Of a stretch of DNA of 64,000 bases, positions 1-8,860 are shown one piece after another. The notes under the pieces are model-generated. The model was not told the DNA's origin. It searched no databases and was given only the letters and a program-made list of their open reading frames with translations. A program made the translations under genes and the position numbers. The number at the start of each line of letters is the position of its first letter. Within the stretch, counting starts at the first letter, position 1. The stretch comes from Candidatus Jettenia caeni (GTDB lineage: Bacteria; Planctomycetota; Brocadiia; Brocadiales; Brocadiaceae), in the NCBI GenBank assembly GCA_000296795.1, contig BAFH01000004.1:682001-746000 (forward strand). The letters run 5' to 3'.

Positions 1-813
1 TATATGGATGTAAGGAGACACTTCCATCTCCCACCACGGTTCAACAATATGGCGGTTTGTTAGAATCAGGCCATCTGCACTGACTAAAAATCCACTGCCT
101 GTGTATTCATTAATACCCCGCGGCCCTCTCCCCATCATCATAAGTGTCTCCCCCGTCTCTTCATCAAAAAAATAAAAAGTTCCCTGGATAAAGCAAACAC
201 CATTACTATATTTTTTGATGATATTTTCAGCAACCGATTTTTCAATCTCAAAGAGCCGCACCTTTTCTGCTGTCTTTGAGAGTCTTACATATTGCAGGGA
301 AAAAAATGTTATTACGATGCCAGAGGCGAGAAAGAGAACAATGAAAGCACTTACCTTGAAAAGCCGGGAGGATTGGGTAAACGCCTCCCTTAAAAGCTGC
401 CTAAAAAATGCGGTTGCAGTAGTGAGTCTTCCCCTGGGAGATGTGCGAGCTATGCCTAAAGAATCCTCCAGCATCTCCATCCATGGTTTACATACATCAG
501 CATCATCCGGCTTAATACGGAATCGAATTCTGGGGCCGCCAGAACCAAACTCTATCAAATCACCATCTTTCAATACAATTTCACTAACCAGCCTATTGTT
601 TACTAAGGTGCCTTTTGAACTCCCTTTATCATGTAATACATAATCACAACCTTTTAATTGTATCTCAGCATGATGGTTTGATGTATTCTTATCCATTTCT
701 GAATTAAAACAAAGATCATTTGAAGTGTCTGTGCCAATAGATATCTTTTCAGAAACAAAAACTTCTGTATTTCCACGGCGGCTACCTGACAAATGAACAA
801 AAATGGCTTTCAA
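1..813 (-). CDS. FHA-domain, membrane-anchored trypsin-like serine protease (3' end outside window)
   Basis: The 271 visible residues begin with a forkhead-associated domain of about 100 residues, which binds phosphothreonine peptides. A single transmembrane helix follows near residues 155-175. Then comes the start of a trypsin/HtrA-like protease domain, with a Ser-Gly-Phe-Leu-Val strand and LTNRHIV, which carries the catalytic His. The Asp and Ser of the triad lie beyond the window edge. I chose a TTG start (complement of 811-813) because AAGGAAGG sits just upstream and the FHA fold begins directly after it. The protease domain is probably periplasmic with FHA in the cytoplasm, so it could couple phospho-signalling to proteolysis; that is inference. 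Confidence 0.75.
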   Translation of the reverse strand, partial: MKAIFVHLSGSRRGNTEVFVSEKISIGTDTSNDLCFNSEMDKNTSNHHAEIQLKGCDYVLHDKGSSKGTLVNNRLVSEIVLKDGDLIEFGSGGPRIRFRIKPDDADVCKPWMEMLEDSLGIARTSPRGRLTTATAFFRQLLREAFTQSSRLFKVSAFIVLFLASGIVITFFSLQYVRLSKTAEKVRLFEIEKSVAENIIKKYSNGVCFIQGTFYFFDEETGETLMMMGRGPRGINEYTGSGFLVSADGLILTNRHIVEPWWEMEVSPYIHI

Positions 814-856
814 CGAGGCCTTCCTTATATTTTAATTCATCCTGATACGATAAACT

Positions 857-1396
857 TTAGCGCCGGTAACATTCATCTTTGAGAACACCAATAAAGGGAA
901 GATTCCGATATTTATTATTATAGTCTAATCCATATCCGACAACAAAATCATCCCCAATATCAAAACAACAGTACTCTGGATGAATGTGGTGCCGCCGCCT
1001 GCTCAACCGATTTAAGAGAACACAACTCTTGAGAGTTTTGGGATGATAACCCTTAATATCATCAAGAACCCTCTTCAGGGTACTACCCGTATCAATAATA
1101 TCATCAATCACCAATACATGTTTATCTTCTATATCAATTTTAAATTGATGTACGACCTTTGTCTCTCCTTTGGGAAAAGTATATTCACCATACGTAGCGG
1201 CATCAATAGTATCTAATCTGATAGGAAAGGGAATTAACCGAATTAAATCAGCAAGAAATACAAGACTTCCATTGAGGATTGCAATGATCGTCCACTCTTT
1301 ACCCTGATAATCATGAATTAGCGTCTTTGATAATTCGTGAAGTTTATTCCGAATCTGCTCTTCTCTGATTATTACCCTTGCAATATCCTTCTCCAT
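857..1396 (-). CDS. hpt: Hypoxanthine(-guanine) phosphoribosyltransferase
   Basis: This 179-residue protein transfers phosphoribosyl from PRPP to hypoxanthine or guanine in purine salvage. The PRPP-binding loop VLVIDDIIDTGST lies at about residues 94-106. The family-typical LNGSLVFLADL segment near 41-51 and the FVVGYGLDY segment near the C terminus are both present. Length and motif order are normal for bacterial Hpt. It lies 43 bp upstream of the FHA-protease gene on the same strand and 174 bp downstream of the TPR lipoprotein gene, so it may be the last part of that transcription unit or have its own promoter. Confidence 0.93.
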   Translation of the reverse strand: MEKDIARVIIREEQIRNKLHELSKTLIHDYQGKEWTIIAILNGSLVFLADLIRLIPFPIRLDTIDAATYGEYTFPKGETKVVHQFKIDIEDKHVLVIDDIIDTGSTLKRVLDDIKGYHPKTLKSCVLLNRLSRRRHHIHPEYCCFDIGDDFVVGYGLDYNNKYRNLPFIGVLKDECYRR

Positions 1397-1570
1397 TCCA
1401 CGCCCTCCACCTCATTTTCATATTTTTAGAATTTAACAAGATCAGAAGCATCTTGACACTATCGCATAATAGACCCATTACGATATCATACTGCTCATTG
1501 ATATCGCCTGTTTGCCTTAGTTTCTGGAGCAAGAGATCGCTCAAGTATTTTTAAATCATTCTCTCTATTC

Positions 1571-2311
1571 CTACTTTTTTGAATATCTTTCATCGTTCTC
1601 CCTTTCAAATGAGAGTTGCCTCAGGATACGATTTTGTTCCATAACCTCGTTAACCATTCCAAGCTTATCATAAATTACAGAAAGAACACTATGTGCCTTT
1701 TCTGATTTAGGGTTTAACTGAACGGCTTTTTTAAGCTCTGCTATAGAATCATCAAACATATTCTTTTTAAAATAGCAAACACCCATGAAATAATGTCCAT
1801 CCTCCAGGTTTGGATTAATCTCCAGAGCCCTTTTACATGCAATAAAAGCCTCTTCATTCTTTTCGATTAAACTATACGTAATAGCCAGGTACAAATATCC
1901 CTCCGCCTCTTTTTTGTCCTTTTTTACTGCAAACAGATCTATTGCTTTTTGGTATTCAGAAATTGCATCCTCAAATTTCTTATTGGCTACATAAGCAAAA
2001 GCAATATTATAATGTGCCTTTGGCTCATCAGGATTTGCGTCAATTGCCTTTTTTAGTTCCGCTATCGATTCATTTACCATACCTTTTGTATAATAAACAA
2101 CTCCCAAATCGAAACGGGCATTGTAATGGTTGGGGTTCACTTCCAATGCTTTCTTAAATTCTGCAATTGACTCATCATATTTCCTCTGATTATAGAGGGC
2201 AAGCCCTTTCCTGTCATGGTAACTTGCTTTATCCCCGCACCCTGTTACCAGAAAACATATCAGAAGTAATCCAGCGATTATCTTCACAAGAATTATATGC
2301 TGCTTTATCAT
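1571..2311 (-). CDS. TPR-repeat lipoprotein
   Basis: A 246-residue protein with a lipoprotein signal peptide (hydrophobic stretch, then LVTGC lipobox, Cys at about residue 25). The rest is about six 34-residue tetratricopeptide repeats, recognisable by recurring A..ALEINPN-type helix ends. TPR lipoproteins act as envelope scaffolds and no enzymatic motif is present. It starts 21 bp downstream of the GGDEF response regulator gene on the same strand, so it is probably cotranscribed with the sensory cluster. Its specific partner cannot be told from sequence. Confidence 0.82.
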   Translation of the reverse strand: MIKQHIILVKIIAGLLLICFLVTGCGDKASYHDRKGLALYNQRKYDESIAEFKKALEVNPNHYNARFDLGVVYYTKGMVNESIAELKKAIDANPDEPKAHYNIAFAYVANKKFEDAISEYQKAIDLFAVKKDKKEAEGYLYLAITYSLIEKNEEAFIACKRALEINPNLEDGHYFMGVCYFKKNMFDDSIAELKKAVQLNPKSEKAHSVLSVIYDKLGMVNEVMEQNRILRQLSFERENDERYSKK

Positions 2312-2332
2312 AAATTCACCTTATAGAGTTAT

Positions 2333-3298
2333 CTATTCAACTTCGACAATTACATCTTCCTTAAAATAACATACCCTATTTTTACCTAATCTTTTTGCAT
2401 GATACATAGCATCATCAGCTTTTCTGATTAAATCATCTTTTGATAAGGCATCTTTTGGATATGCCACCATACCCATACTCATGGTAATCCCTTTGTTGGA
2501 GAGAATATCTGCATACATCCATTTTTTAGACCGTACTTCTTTCATGATCCGGTTCGCCACGCCTAAACCGGCATTTATAGTCGTTTCAGGTAAAACAACC
2601 GTAAATTCCTCACCACCATACCGGGCTACAAAATCTGTCTTTCGTGTTGTATTTAAAAATATAGAGGCTAACTCACGGAGTATTTCATCTCCGGCTAGAT
2701 GGCCATTCAAGTCATTGTAGACCTTAAAATCATCAACATCGGCAAATAAGAGAGAGAATGTACTCGAATTTCTTTTTGCCTTTTGTAGTTCACGCTCTAT
2801 AAATTCATGAAAATGTCTGTAATTATAAACCTTGGTTAGACCATCAGTAATGGAAAGATGCCTATAAAATTCCAACATCCGGGATTCCCGTAACAGCCAC
2901 TGTCTTTCTACAGCTTTCTCTACAACGATTTTCATCTCTTCCAGTTCAAAGGGTTTACAAATATAGTCATACGCACCTAACTTCATTGCATTAACTGCCG
3001 ATTCTACCGTACCATAGGCAGTCATAATTAATACACATACATCAGGGTTCATCTTGAGTACATGCTGTAATAATTCTATACCACTTATGCCAGGCATCCT
3101 AAGATCAGTAATCACGATTTCAAAAGGCTCATTTTCAATTTGCTTAACCGCATCTCTTCCGTTTATTGCAACCTTTACTTTATATCCCGTTTGGGAGAGC
3201 GCATCATAAAGTAAATCACGAATTATCTCTTCATCGTCAACAATGAGTATTCGTACAGGTTCCTTCGCCTCTATCGATTTGTTCATTACTCTCATCAT
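2333..3298 (-). CDS. Response regulator with GGDEF output (diguanylate cyclase)
   Basis: The N-terminal receiver domain (about 15-130) has the acidic pocket DDEE at 21-24 and the phospho-acceptor Asp65 in TDLRMPG. The GGDEF domain (about 145-310) has an intact GGEEF active site at 228-232. Five residues upstream is an RKTD (219-222) inhibitory site, so the enzyme should make c-di-GMP and be product-inhibited. The gene overlaps the upstream histidine kinase gene by 62 bp. A start at the second cluster of Met codons (MNKSIE, 3286) would shorten the overlap slightly. The overlap strongly suggests the pair forms one two-component system. Confidence 0.92.
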   Translation of the reverse strand: MMRVMNKSIEAKEPVRILIVDDEEIIRDLLYDALSQTGYKVKVAINGRDAVKQIENEPFEIVITDLRMPGISGIELLQHVLKMNPDVCVLIMTAYGTVESAVNAMKLGAYDYICKPFELEEMKIVVEKAVERQWLLRESRMLEFYRHLSITDGLTKVYNYRHFHEFIERELQKAKRNSSTFSLLFADVDDFKVYNDLNGHLAGDEILRELASIFLNTTRKTDFVARYGGEEFTVVLPETTINAGLGVANRIMKEVRSKKWMYADILSNKGITMSMGMVAYPKDALSKDDLIRKADDAMYHAKRLGKNRVCYFKEDVIVEVE

Positions 3299-5183
3299 CC
3301 TTCTGTATCGGTACTGGCAGTATGATAGTAAAAATAGCCCCTTTTCCCATTTTACTACTCACCATAATATTTCCATTATGCCTTTTTATAATATCATAGC
3401 ATATTGATAATCCAAGTCCAGTCCCTTTCCAATCCATCTTTGTTGTAAAAAAAGGTTCAAATATTCGCTCCATATGTTCCTCAGCAATTCCACAACCCGT
3501 ATCTTTAAATTCAGCCTCTACAACTCTGCCCTTTCTTCTCGTCGAAATAAACAGATGTCCTCCTTTAGGCATTGCCTGCTGAGCATTCAGTATTATATTA
3601 ATAAATACCTGTTGTAGCTGATTAGCATTTCCATCAATCGGATCTACGTCATTCACTAAATTCTTCACCACTTCGATCTTATTCGCTACCAGCGGGCCTT
3701 TTATGAGAGATAACGTATCTGCTATAACATTGTTTATATTCAAAGGTTCAAAAATTTCATTCGATTTTCTTGCGAATTGAAGCAAATTTTGCACTATATC
3801 CCTGCAACGATATGTGCTATTTTCTATGTGTTGTAAACACTTCCTAAAGGTAGAAATATCTTCTGTCCTTACATTTTCCTTTGATACTTTCTCTAGCATA
3901 TATTGTGTATAGCCCAGGATACCTGTCATGGGATTATTCAACTCATGAGCAACACCAGCCCCCAACTGACCAATAGCTGCCAGTTTACCAGACTGAATCA
4001 ACTGAAATTGTTTTTCTTTCAATTCTTTCGTCCGATGCTCTACTTTTTTCTCCAGATTAACGTTTAATTCGTTAATTTGGTTAAATGCATCGCGCAATGC
4101 CTCTGTTTTTCTCTGTATTTCAGCCCTTGCTTTGCCTAACCGCATTATCATATCGTTGAAAGATATCCCTAACAAGCCAATTTCATCTCTATTCTTTATA
4201 TTTGTTTTGTAGTTTAAATCACCATCAGATACTTTCTCCATCCCGTGAATCAAGGTATGTATAGGTTTTACTACACCTTTTGAGACTATAATACTCATGA
4301 GTATTACCAATAAAAAGCTACTGCTTAAAACATATACAACATTTTTTTTCAACCTCAATATATTGGATAACGCATCCCTTCTCTCTTGTGCAACAATAAC
4401 CCGCCAGTTAGGAAACTCATACTCTGAGTTACCCACGTATCTCTCTGAACTGTAAATAAACGTTTTAAAATCAGGTTCTATCGCATTAACAACCCCGGAT
4501 TGTTTATCCGGATCAAAAGGTGCATGCTGAAATAACTTCTTCTTTCTGGGGTGAGCAATGAAGTAATGTAAGTTATTAACAATTGCGATAATCCCGGTAT
4601 TCCCTATGGTTATAGTATCTACAATCTCCCATATACGTTTCATATTAAGCTGTCCAACAATGGCTGCCTGTATCTTCCCCTTATCATCCACGAGCGGAAC
4701 AGCAATGGCAACGACAACCTCATAAGGATCAAGGATAATATGTGCATCAGAAATATATACCTTACCGTTTATCGCCTCTTGAAACCATTTTTTCGATTTC
4801 CATTCACCCTGATAATTGTATGCTGTAGATGTTATTACACGGCCTTTTACATCGATCATCGTAATATCTTCAAAACGCTTGTAATATTCTTGGATTCTTT
4901 TCATTTCAGATAATTTCTTATCGACAGATATATGTGTACTTCTCATACTTTCGCTCTCTGCCAGCATTTTCATATCTGTCACGCAGCTTTCTATAAAACG
5001 ATGTATCTCTTCTTTTGTATTTTTAGCTAGCATGCCAAGATTGTTAAGGACTTCATCTTTTATAAAACTCTCAGTACTTTTAAACAAAAAAAATAAACCA
5101 ATAAACAACGGCAAAAGCCCTACAAGAGAAATACATGAGGCCATTTTAAACCCTAATCGTCTAAATACGCTTATTTTTCTCAT
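3237..5183 (-). CDS. Membrane sensor histidine kinase (dCACHE-HAMP-HisKA-HATPase)
   Basis: A 648-residue kinase. TM1 is about residues 15-33, followed by a periplasmic CACHE-type sensor domain (about 38-275), TM2 about 281-302 and a HAMP linker (303-356). A coiled coil leads to HisKA with the H-box GVAHELNNP (phospho-acceptor His about 413) and an HATPase_c domain (DTGCGI about 571-576, GTGLGL 587-592). All catalytic boxes are intact. It begins 3 bp after the PotD-like protein gene, so the periplasmic binding protein is a plausible ligand-presenting partner for the CACHE domain. CACHE domains commonly bind amino acids, amines or carboxylates. Confidence 0.9.
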   Translation of the reverse strand: MRKISVFRRLGFKMASCISLVGLLPLFIGLFFLFKSTESFIKDEVLNNLGMLAKNTKEEIHRFIESCVTDMKMLAESESMRSTHISVDKKLSEMKRIQEYYKRFEDITMIDVKGRVITSTAYNYQGEWKSKKWFQEAINGKVYISDAHIILDPYEVVVAIAVPLVDDKGKIQAAIVGQLNMKRIWEIVDTITIGNTGIIAIVNNLHYFIAHPRKKKLFQHAPFDPDKQSGVVNAIEPDFKTFIYSSERYVGNSEYEFPNWRVIVAQERRDALSNILRLKKNVVYVLSSSFLLVILMSIIVSKGVVKPIHTLIHGMEKVSDGDLNYKTNIKNRDEIGLLGISFNDMIMRLGKARAEIQRKTEALRDAFNQINELNVNLEKKVEHRTKELKEKQFQLIQSGKLAAIGQLGAGVAHELNNPMTGILGYTQYMLEKVSKENVRTEDISTFRKCLQHIENSTYRCRDIVQNLLQFARKSNEIFEPLNINNVIADTLSLIKGPLVANKIEVVKNLVNDVDPIDGNANQLQQVFINIILNAQQAMPKGGHLFISTRRKGRVVEAEFKDTGCGIAEEHMERIFEPFFTTKMDWKGTGLGLSICYDIIKRHNGNIMVSSKMGKGAIFTIILPVPIQKDDESNEQIDRGEGTCTNTHC

Positions 5184-5186
5184 TGC

Positions 5187-6248
5187 CTAATCTGAAACGA
5201 GTTCTGCCCAACATTCATTGAACTTTTTCTGAACATTAGAATTCAAAATTTCATATACTTCCAACGTATCGATTATTTTTTCATTTATATAAATATAAGG
5301 ATTCTTTAACAATTCCTTATTAACAAACACTCGCGCCTTTTTATTACAATTTGCATAATAAGAATAATTAGTATGCTTTCCACTAATTTCCGGACGAAGC
5401 ATAAAATTAATAAACTTTTCTGCAAGTCGTTTGTGTTTTGCGCCAATAGTAACCGCTATGTTGTCTGTCCAAAAGCCTGTACCTTCTTTCGGTAATATGA
5501 ACTTTATGGCATTATTTCTTTCATTAACGAATGCAGCATCTCCATTGTAACACTGAGCAATCCATAATACTTCGCTTATTAACCCTTCATCAATCTTATT
5601 ATAAGAAATAAACCCCTCTTTCAGAAGGAGAGGTTTTAATGTTTTCAATATCTTTAATGATTCGTCTGCATCCTTAGGATCCGTAGGTTTTAATGAATAA
5701 CCCAACCCTTTTAGTCCGACAGTCATTACATCGTACATATTATTTGAAAGCGCCATCCTGCCCCTATATCTTTTGTCCCAAAAAACACCCCAACTATCAA
5801 CGGGACCTTTCACGTATTTTGTATTATATGCAATACCAGTAACACCCCAATCAATAGGAACGCTGTATCTTCTCCACTTTCTATTTGAAATAGTCCTGAA
5901 TCTTGCTTTAAGATTTTTCTTATTGGGTATCTGATGCATATCAAGTTTTGATAGCAATTTAGATTTTATCATCACATCCGTTAAGGAATCACTCGGAAAG
6001 ATAACATCGTATCGTTCTGGCTGCGATTGAACCAAAGAAAACATTGCCTCTTCATCATCGTAAAAATCAACATGTACTTTCACATGAAATTCTTTCTCAA
6101 AATCGGAAAAGATCTCAGGATCGATATAGTCGACCCATGTATATACATTAAGCTCTGTATCAGAGCCACATACATGAGGAATAATGAACCCGAACCATAT
6201 GATGAAGACAACAGGAAAAAGTATTTTCATTGCATTTTTTATATCCAA
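5187..6248 (-). CDS. PotD/PotF-like polyamine-binding periplasmic protein
   Basis: A 353-residue protein with an N-terminal signal sequence (hydrophobic residues about 9-28) followed by LNVYTWVDYIDPEIF, the characteristic start of spermidine/putrescine-binding proteins. Further family hallmarks are YDVIFPSD, VPIDWGVTGIAYN and a C-terminal CWAEL segment. Normally it would deliver polyamine to a PotABC permease, but no permease or ATPase gene is adjacent. Instead the gene abuts a histidine kinase. I therefore infer a sensory rather than transport role. The ligand (putrescine, spermidine or agmatine) is not determinable by eye. Confidence 0.85.
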   Translation of the reverse strand: MDIKNAMKILFPVVFIIWFGFIIPHVCGSDTELNVYTWVDYIDPEIFSDFEKEFHVKVHVDFYDDEEAMFSLVQSQPERYDVIFPSDSLTDVMIKSKLLSKLDMHQIPNKKNLKARFRTISNRKWRRYSVPIDWGVTGIAYNTKYVKGPVDSWGVFWDKRYRGRMALSNNMYDVMTVGLKGLGYSLKPTDPKDADESLKILKTLKPLLLKEGFISYNKIDEGLISEVLWIAQCYNGDAAFVNERNNAIKFILPKEGTGFWTDNIAVTIGAKHKRLAEKFINFMLRPEISGKHTNYSYYANCNKKARVFVNKELLKNPYIYINEKIIDTLEVYEILNSNVQKKFNECWAELVSD

Positions 6249-6329
6249 AACGCATAAAGATGTTCAAGGAATAATTTTGCTTAAATTTACTTCTCTTCAA
6301 TAACTCTATGATGAAACAATCTCTTTATT

Positions 6330-7829
6330 TCAAAATATGATTTCCGTTACCAATTCAATTTGATAAGCAGGGTCTGCATCTCCATCAAAACGAGGCGCAG
6401 GTGCTAAACCCAAAATGTCTCCATCATTCCTCTTTTCATGATAATATCTACCGGGAAAGAAAATACCTGTCTGAAGACTAAAAGAAATATGATCCGTTAA
6501 GTCATAGCTGCTATAAAAATCCAATTCATGCCCTAAATCAGAGCTTAAGGTAATAGGATGATTATTAAGAATGCCTATGGCATGTTCAAAACTTCTCAGG
6601 TACCAATAATCAAGAGATAATAACCATGTATCTGTTATTTGTATATCTATTCCTATATTCGGTAGAATAAGATTATTCAACTGATACGGGTCACCAAAAG
6701 TGCCTGGCCGAACAATACCATAATTCAAGCCGTAACTTCCGCCTGTTGCTACAAACGGACCATAAGCTGCCGGATAGATAGTATCCGAAAGGTTTATATT
6801 TGTAGGAGAATAAACAGAGAAGGCATTGTTACTATGGGAATTGAAACAGCCTTGTACTACATCATCGGCATCCATCTTATTACCGGAACTCATAAGCAGT
6901 TTTGACCTGGGCGTAAATTTTTCAAAATTATAAAAAATATCGGCATAGGCCATATATCCTTTATGGATTATATCATCGCGATCATCTAAAACATTTGCAC
7001 TACCAAAATTTTTTGCAACTTCAAATCCAACATGGAGTGTATCAAAATATATTTCTGTATCAATACCAATAGTAAACAAATTATCCTCATTTACAGGAAA
7101 AGGAATCGTGCTAACCCTGCGATTGCTTGGTGTTGTATCGTGCAACAATCCAATATAAGGTTGAAGTAAACCATTATCGCGCTTCATAAGAACATCAAAA
7201 CTCACAAAATGGGCGTTAGAATCGTATTCTACATCTAGAGACCTTTCTTGAGGCACTTGAGGCCCCAGGATAATTTTATTAACAACATCGGGTTTTACGT
7301 AAGAGAAAGTCCATTTGAAATCTTCGCTCATACTGTAGGCACTAAAACCACAATTCTCATAGTATCCTCCAAGTGCATAACCATTCCCCACGTGATAGGC
7401 ATATTGCCCTAATTTAAGCCTTGCAGGTAAATGAAAAATTAAAGAGTCTATCCAATACTCTTCAACCCGTGGAATTATTTCAGGAACACTATAATTATCA
7501 ACTTCTCCAAAGAGGGTATTGACTTTTTTGTCTGATAGAATTGGAGCATCATAGTCAAAAGGGCCGCTACTCTCAAATCTTATAAAAGATATCAGGAAAT
7601 CTTTATAAGTAATATTAAATTCCGTATCATACGTGTATCCTACATAAGTAACGCCATCACTCTTTTTGCTATCTAAGTCCAGGTTATTTCCTATAGAATT
7701 ACCTGAAAATCGCAGGTGGTTTTTTATAAAAAGTTTTAGATTTGGGGATATGTTACAGAACGTTTCAGAGAAAGTAAAGGGGGGAAACACAAATATCATG
7801 ACAAGGATATAGGGAATCTTTTTTATCAT
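6330..7829 (-). CDS. Predicted outer-membrane beta-barrel protein (porin-like)
   Basis: A 499-residue protein with an N-terminal signal peptide. The rest is a long series of alternating hydrophobic/polar strands rich in aromatic residues. It ends in an amphipathic strand with a terminal Phe (YQIELVTEIIF), the usual outer-membrane barrel signature. Spacing of strands and length resemble alginate-export/OprB-like channels, but I do not recognise a named family. It lies between agmatinase (11 bp upstream) and the PotD-like gene (81 bp downstream). It may be the outer-membrane entry route for the amine or amine precursor handled by this cluster (inference). Confidence 0.65.
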   Translation of the reverse strand: MIKKIPYILVMIFVFPPFTFSETFCNISPNLKLFIKNHLRFSGNSIGNNLDLDSKKSDGVTYVGYTYDTEFNITYKDFLISFIRFESSGPFDYDAPILSDKKVNTLFGEVDNYSVPEIIPRVEEYWIDSLIFHLPARLKLGQYAYHVGNGYALGGYYENCGFSAYSMSEDFKWTFSYVKPDVVNKIILGPQVPQERSLDVEYDSNAHFVSFDVLMKRDNGLLQPYIGLLHDTTPSNRRVSTIPFPVNEDNLFTIGIDTEIYFDTLHVGFEVAKNFGSANVLDDRDDIIHKGYMAYADIFYNFEKFTPRSKLLMSSGNKMDADDVVQGCFNSHSNNAFSVYSPTNINLSDTIYPAAYGPFVATGGSYGLNYGIVRPGTFGDPYQLNNLILPNIGIDIQITDTWLLSLDYWYLRSFEHAIGILNNHPITLSSDLGHELDFYSSYDLTDHISFSLQTGIFFPGRYYHEKRNDGDILGLAPAPRFDGDADPAYQIELVTEIIF

Positions 7830-7840
7830 AACTACTATAG

Positions 7841-8782
7841 TTAAGATAAAAGGGTATATTTATTATAGAATCCTATATTTTTATACACAAGATTGGCAGC
7901 TAAAAAATTTGGCGCTTCATTTCCCGGATTGGGTTTCAACTCAACCACATCGAATCCAACCACTTTTCGATTCGTATATACTTTGCGTAAAAAATCCAGT
8001 GTCCGATACCATCCCAAACCACCAGGAACAGGCGTCCCTGTAGCAGGCATAATCGATATATCGAAGCCATCCACATCCAAAGTAATATATACATAATCTT
8101 CTAATGTTTCTATGGCTTCCTCATGCCAGTCATCATTATTATAAATATCTCTTGCATAAAACACAGACACGGCGTTTTTACTCTTTTCTACAAACTCCTG
8201 TTCTTCCTTCGATACCACTCTTACGCCAAAACTGGTCACTTTACATCTCAGGTCTTCAGCAACCCTTCTTGATACACTCGCATGGCTGTAGGGAGTACCG
8301 CCAAACTGCTCCATTAAATCAAGATGCGCATCCAGTTGAAGCACAGATAATTTCTTGTATTTTTCTTTATATGCTTTTATTACACCTTGTGAAATCGAAT
8401 GTTCACCACCTAACGTTACCAAAAACTTACTATCTTTTACAATTCCTTTACTGACATGGTAGACTGCCTCAATAACCTTTTTTGCATCCGTATGAATTTC
8501 CTCTAAATTAAGTATTCCCACAGTAAAAATACCTGCAGAATAGATATCACCTAACTCGTCATCATACGGTTCTACATTAATAGATGCATTAAGTATCGCA
8601 TAAGGACCTACTTTGGTTCCTGTTTGATAGGTAGCCGTACCATCAAAAGGTACTCCCATAATGATAATCTTAGAATGTTTGTAAGCATCACTATCACTTT
8701 TAAAATCGTAAGGAAATGCCCCAAACTGTAATGAACTTAGCACATATTGTCTGATATCACGCAGCATAGAATTCTCCAGCAT
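7841..8782 (-). CDS. speB: Agmatinase (ureohydrolase)
   Basis: A 313-residue Mn-dependent ureohydrolase that would hydrolyse agmatine to putrescine and urea. Metal-binding motifs are GGEHS (His about 128), DAHLD (151-155) and DVDGFD (about 236-241). The TGTPVPGGL segment that lines the active site is also present. The variant GGEHS and the non-DP third motif occur in many ureohydrolases, so a related guanidino substrate such as guanidinobutyrate or arginine is not excluded. It is first in a run of same-strand genes leading to the PotD-like and sensory genes. A strong hairpin separates it from the upstream respiratory operon. Confidence 0.87.
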   Translation of the reverse strand: MLENSMLRDIRQYVLSSLQFGAFPYDFKSDSDAYKHSKIIIMGVPFDGTATYQTGTKVGPYAILNASINVEPYDDELGDIYSAGIFTVGILNLEEIHTDAKKVIEAVYHVSKGIVKDSKFLVTLGGEHSISQGVIKAYKEKYKKLSVLQLDAHLDLMEQFGGTPYSHASVSRRVAEDLRCKVTSFGVRVVSKEEQEFVEKSKNAVSVFYARDIYNNDDWHEEAIETLEDYVYITLDVDGFDISIMPATGTPVPGGLGWYRTLDFLRKVYTNRKVVGFDVVELKPNPGNEAPNFLAANLVYKNIGFYNKYTLLS

Positions 8783-8802
8783 AAATAAAATAGCTATAAA
8801 AC

Positions 8803-8836
8803 AAAAAAGGCATCTTCAACAAAGATGCCTTTTTTT
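8803..8836 (-). terminator. Intrinsic terminator of the respiratory complex operon
   Basis: A perfect GGCATCTT / AAGATGCC stem with a CAACA loop is flanked by A6 on the left and T6-7 on the right, so it can terminate on either strand. It sits 24 bp past the stop of the octaheme cytochrome gene, which is the obvious user, and just before the agmatinase start. Confidence 0.85.
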
Positions 8837-8860
8837 GCCTCTATTCTAAAAACACTACTC

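Noticed and set aside
1344..1544. 66-codon minus-strand ORF between hpt and the TPR lipoprotein gene
   Set aside because: It overlaps the hpt start by 53 bp in another frame, has no ribosome-binding site I can see and no recognisable motif.
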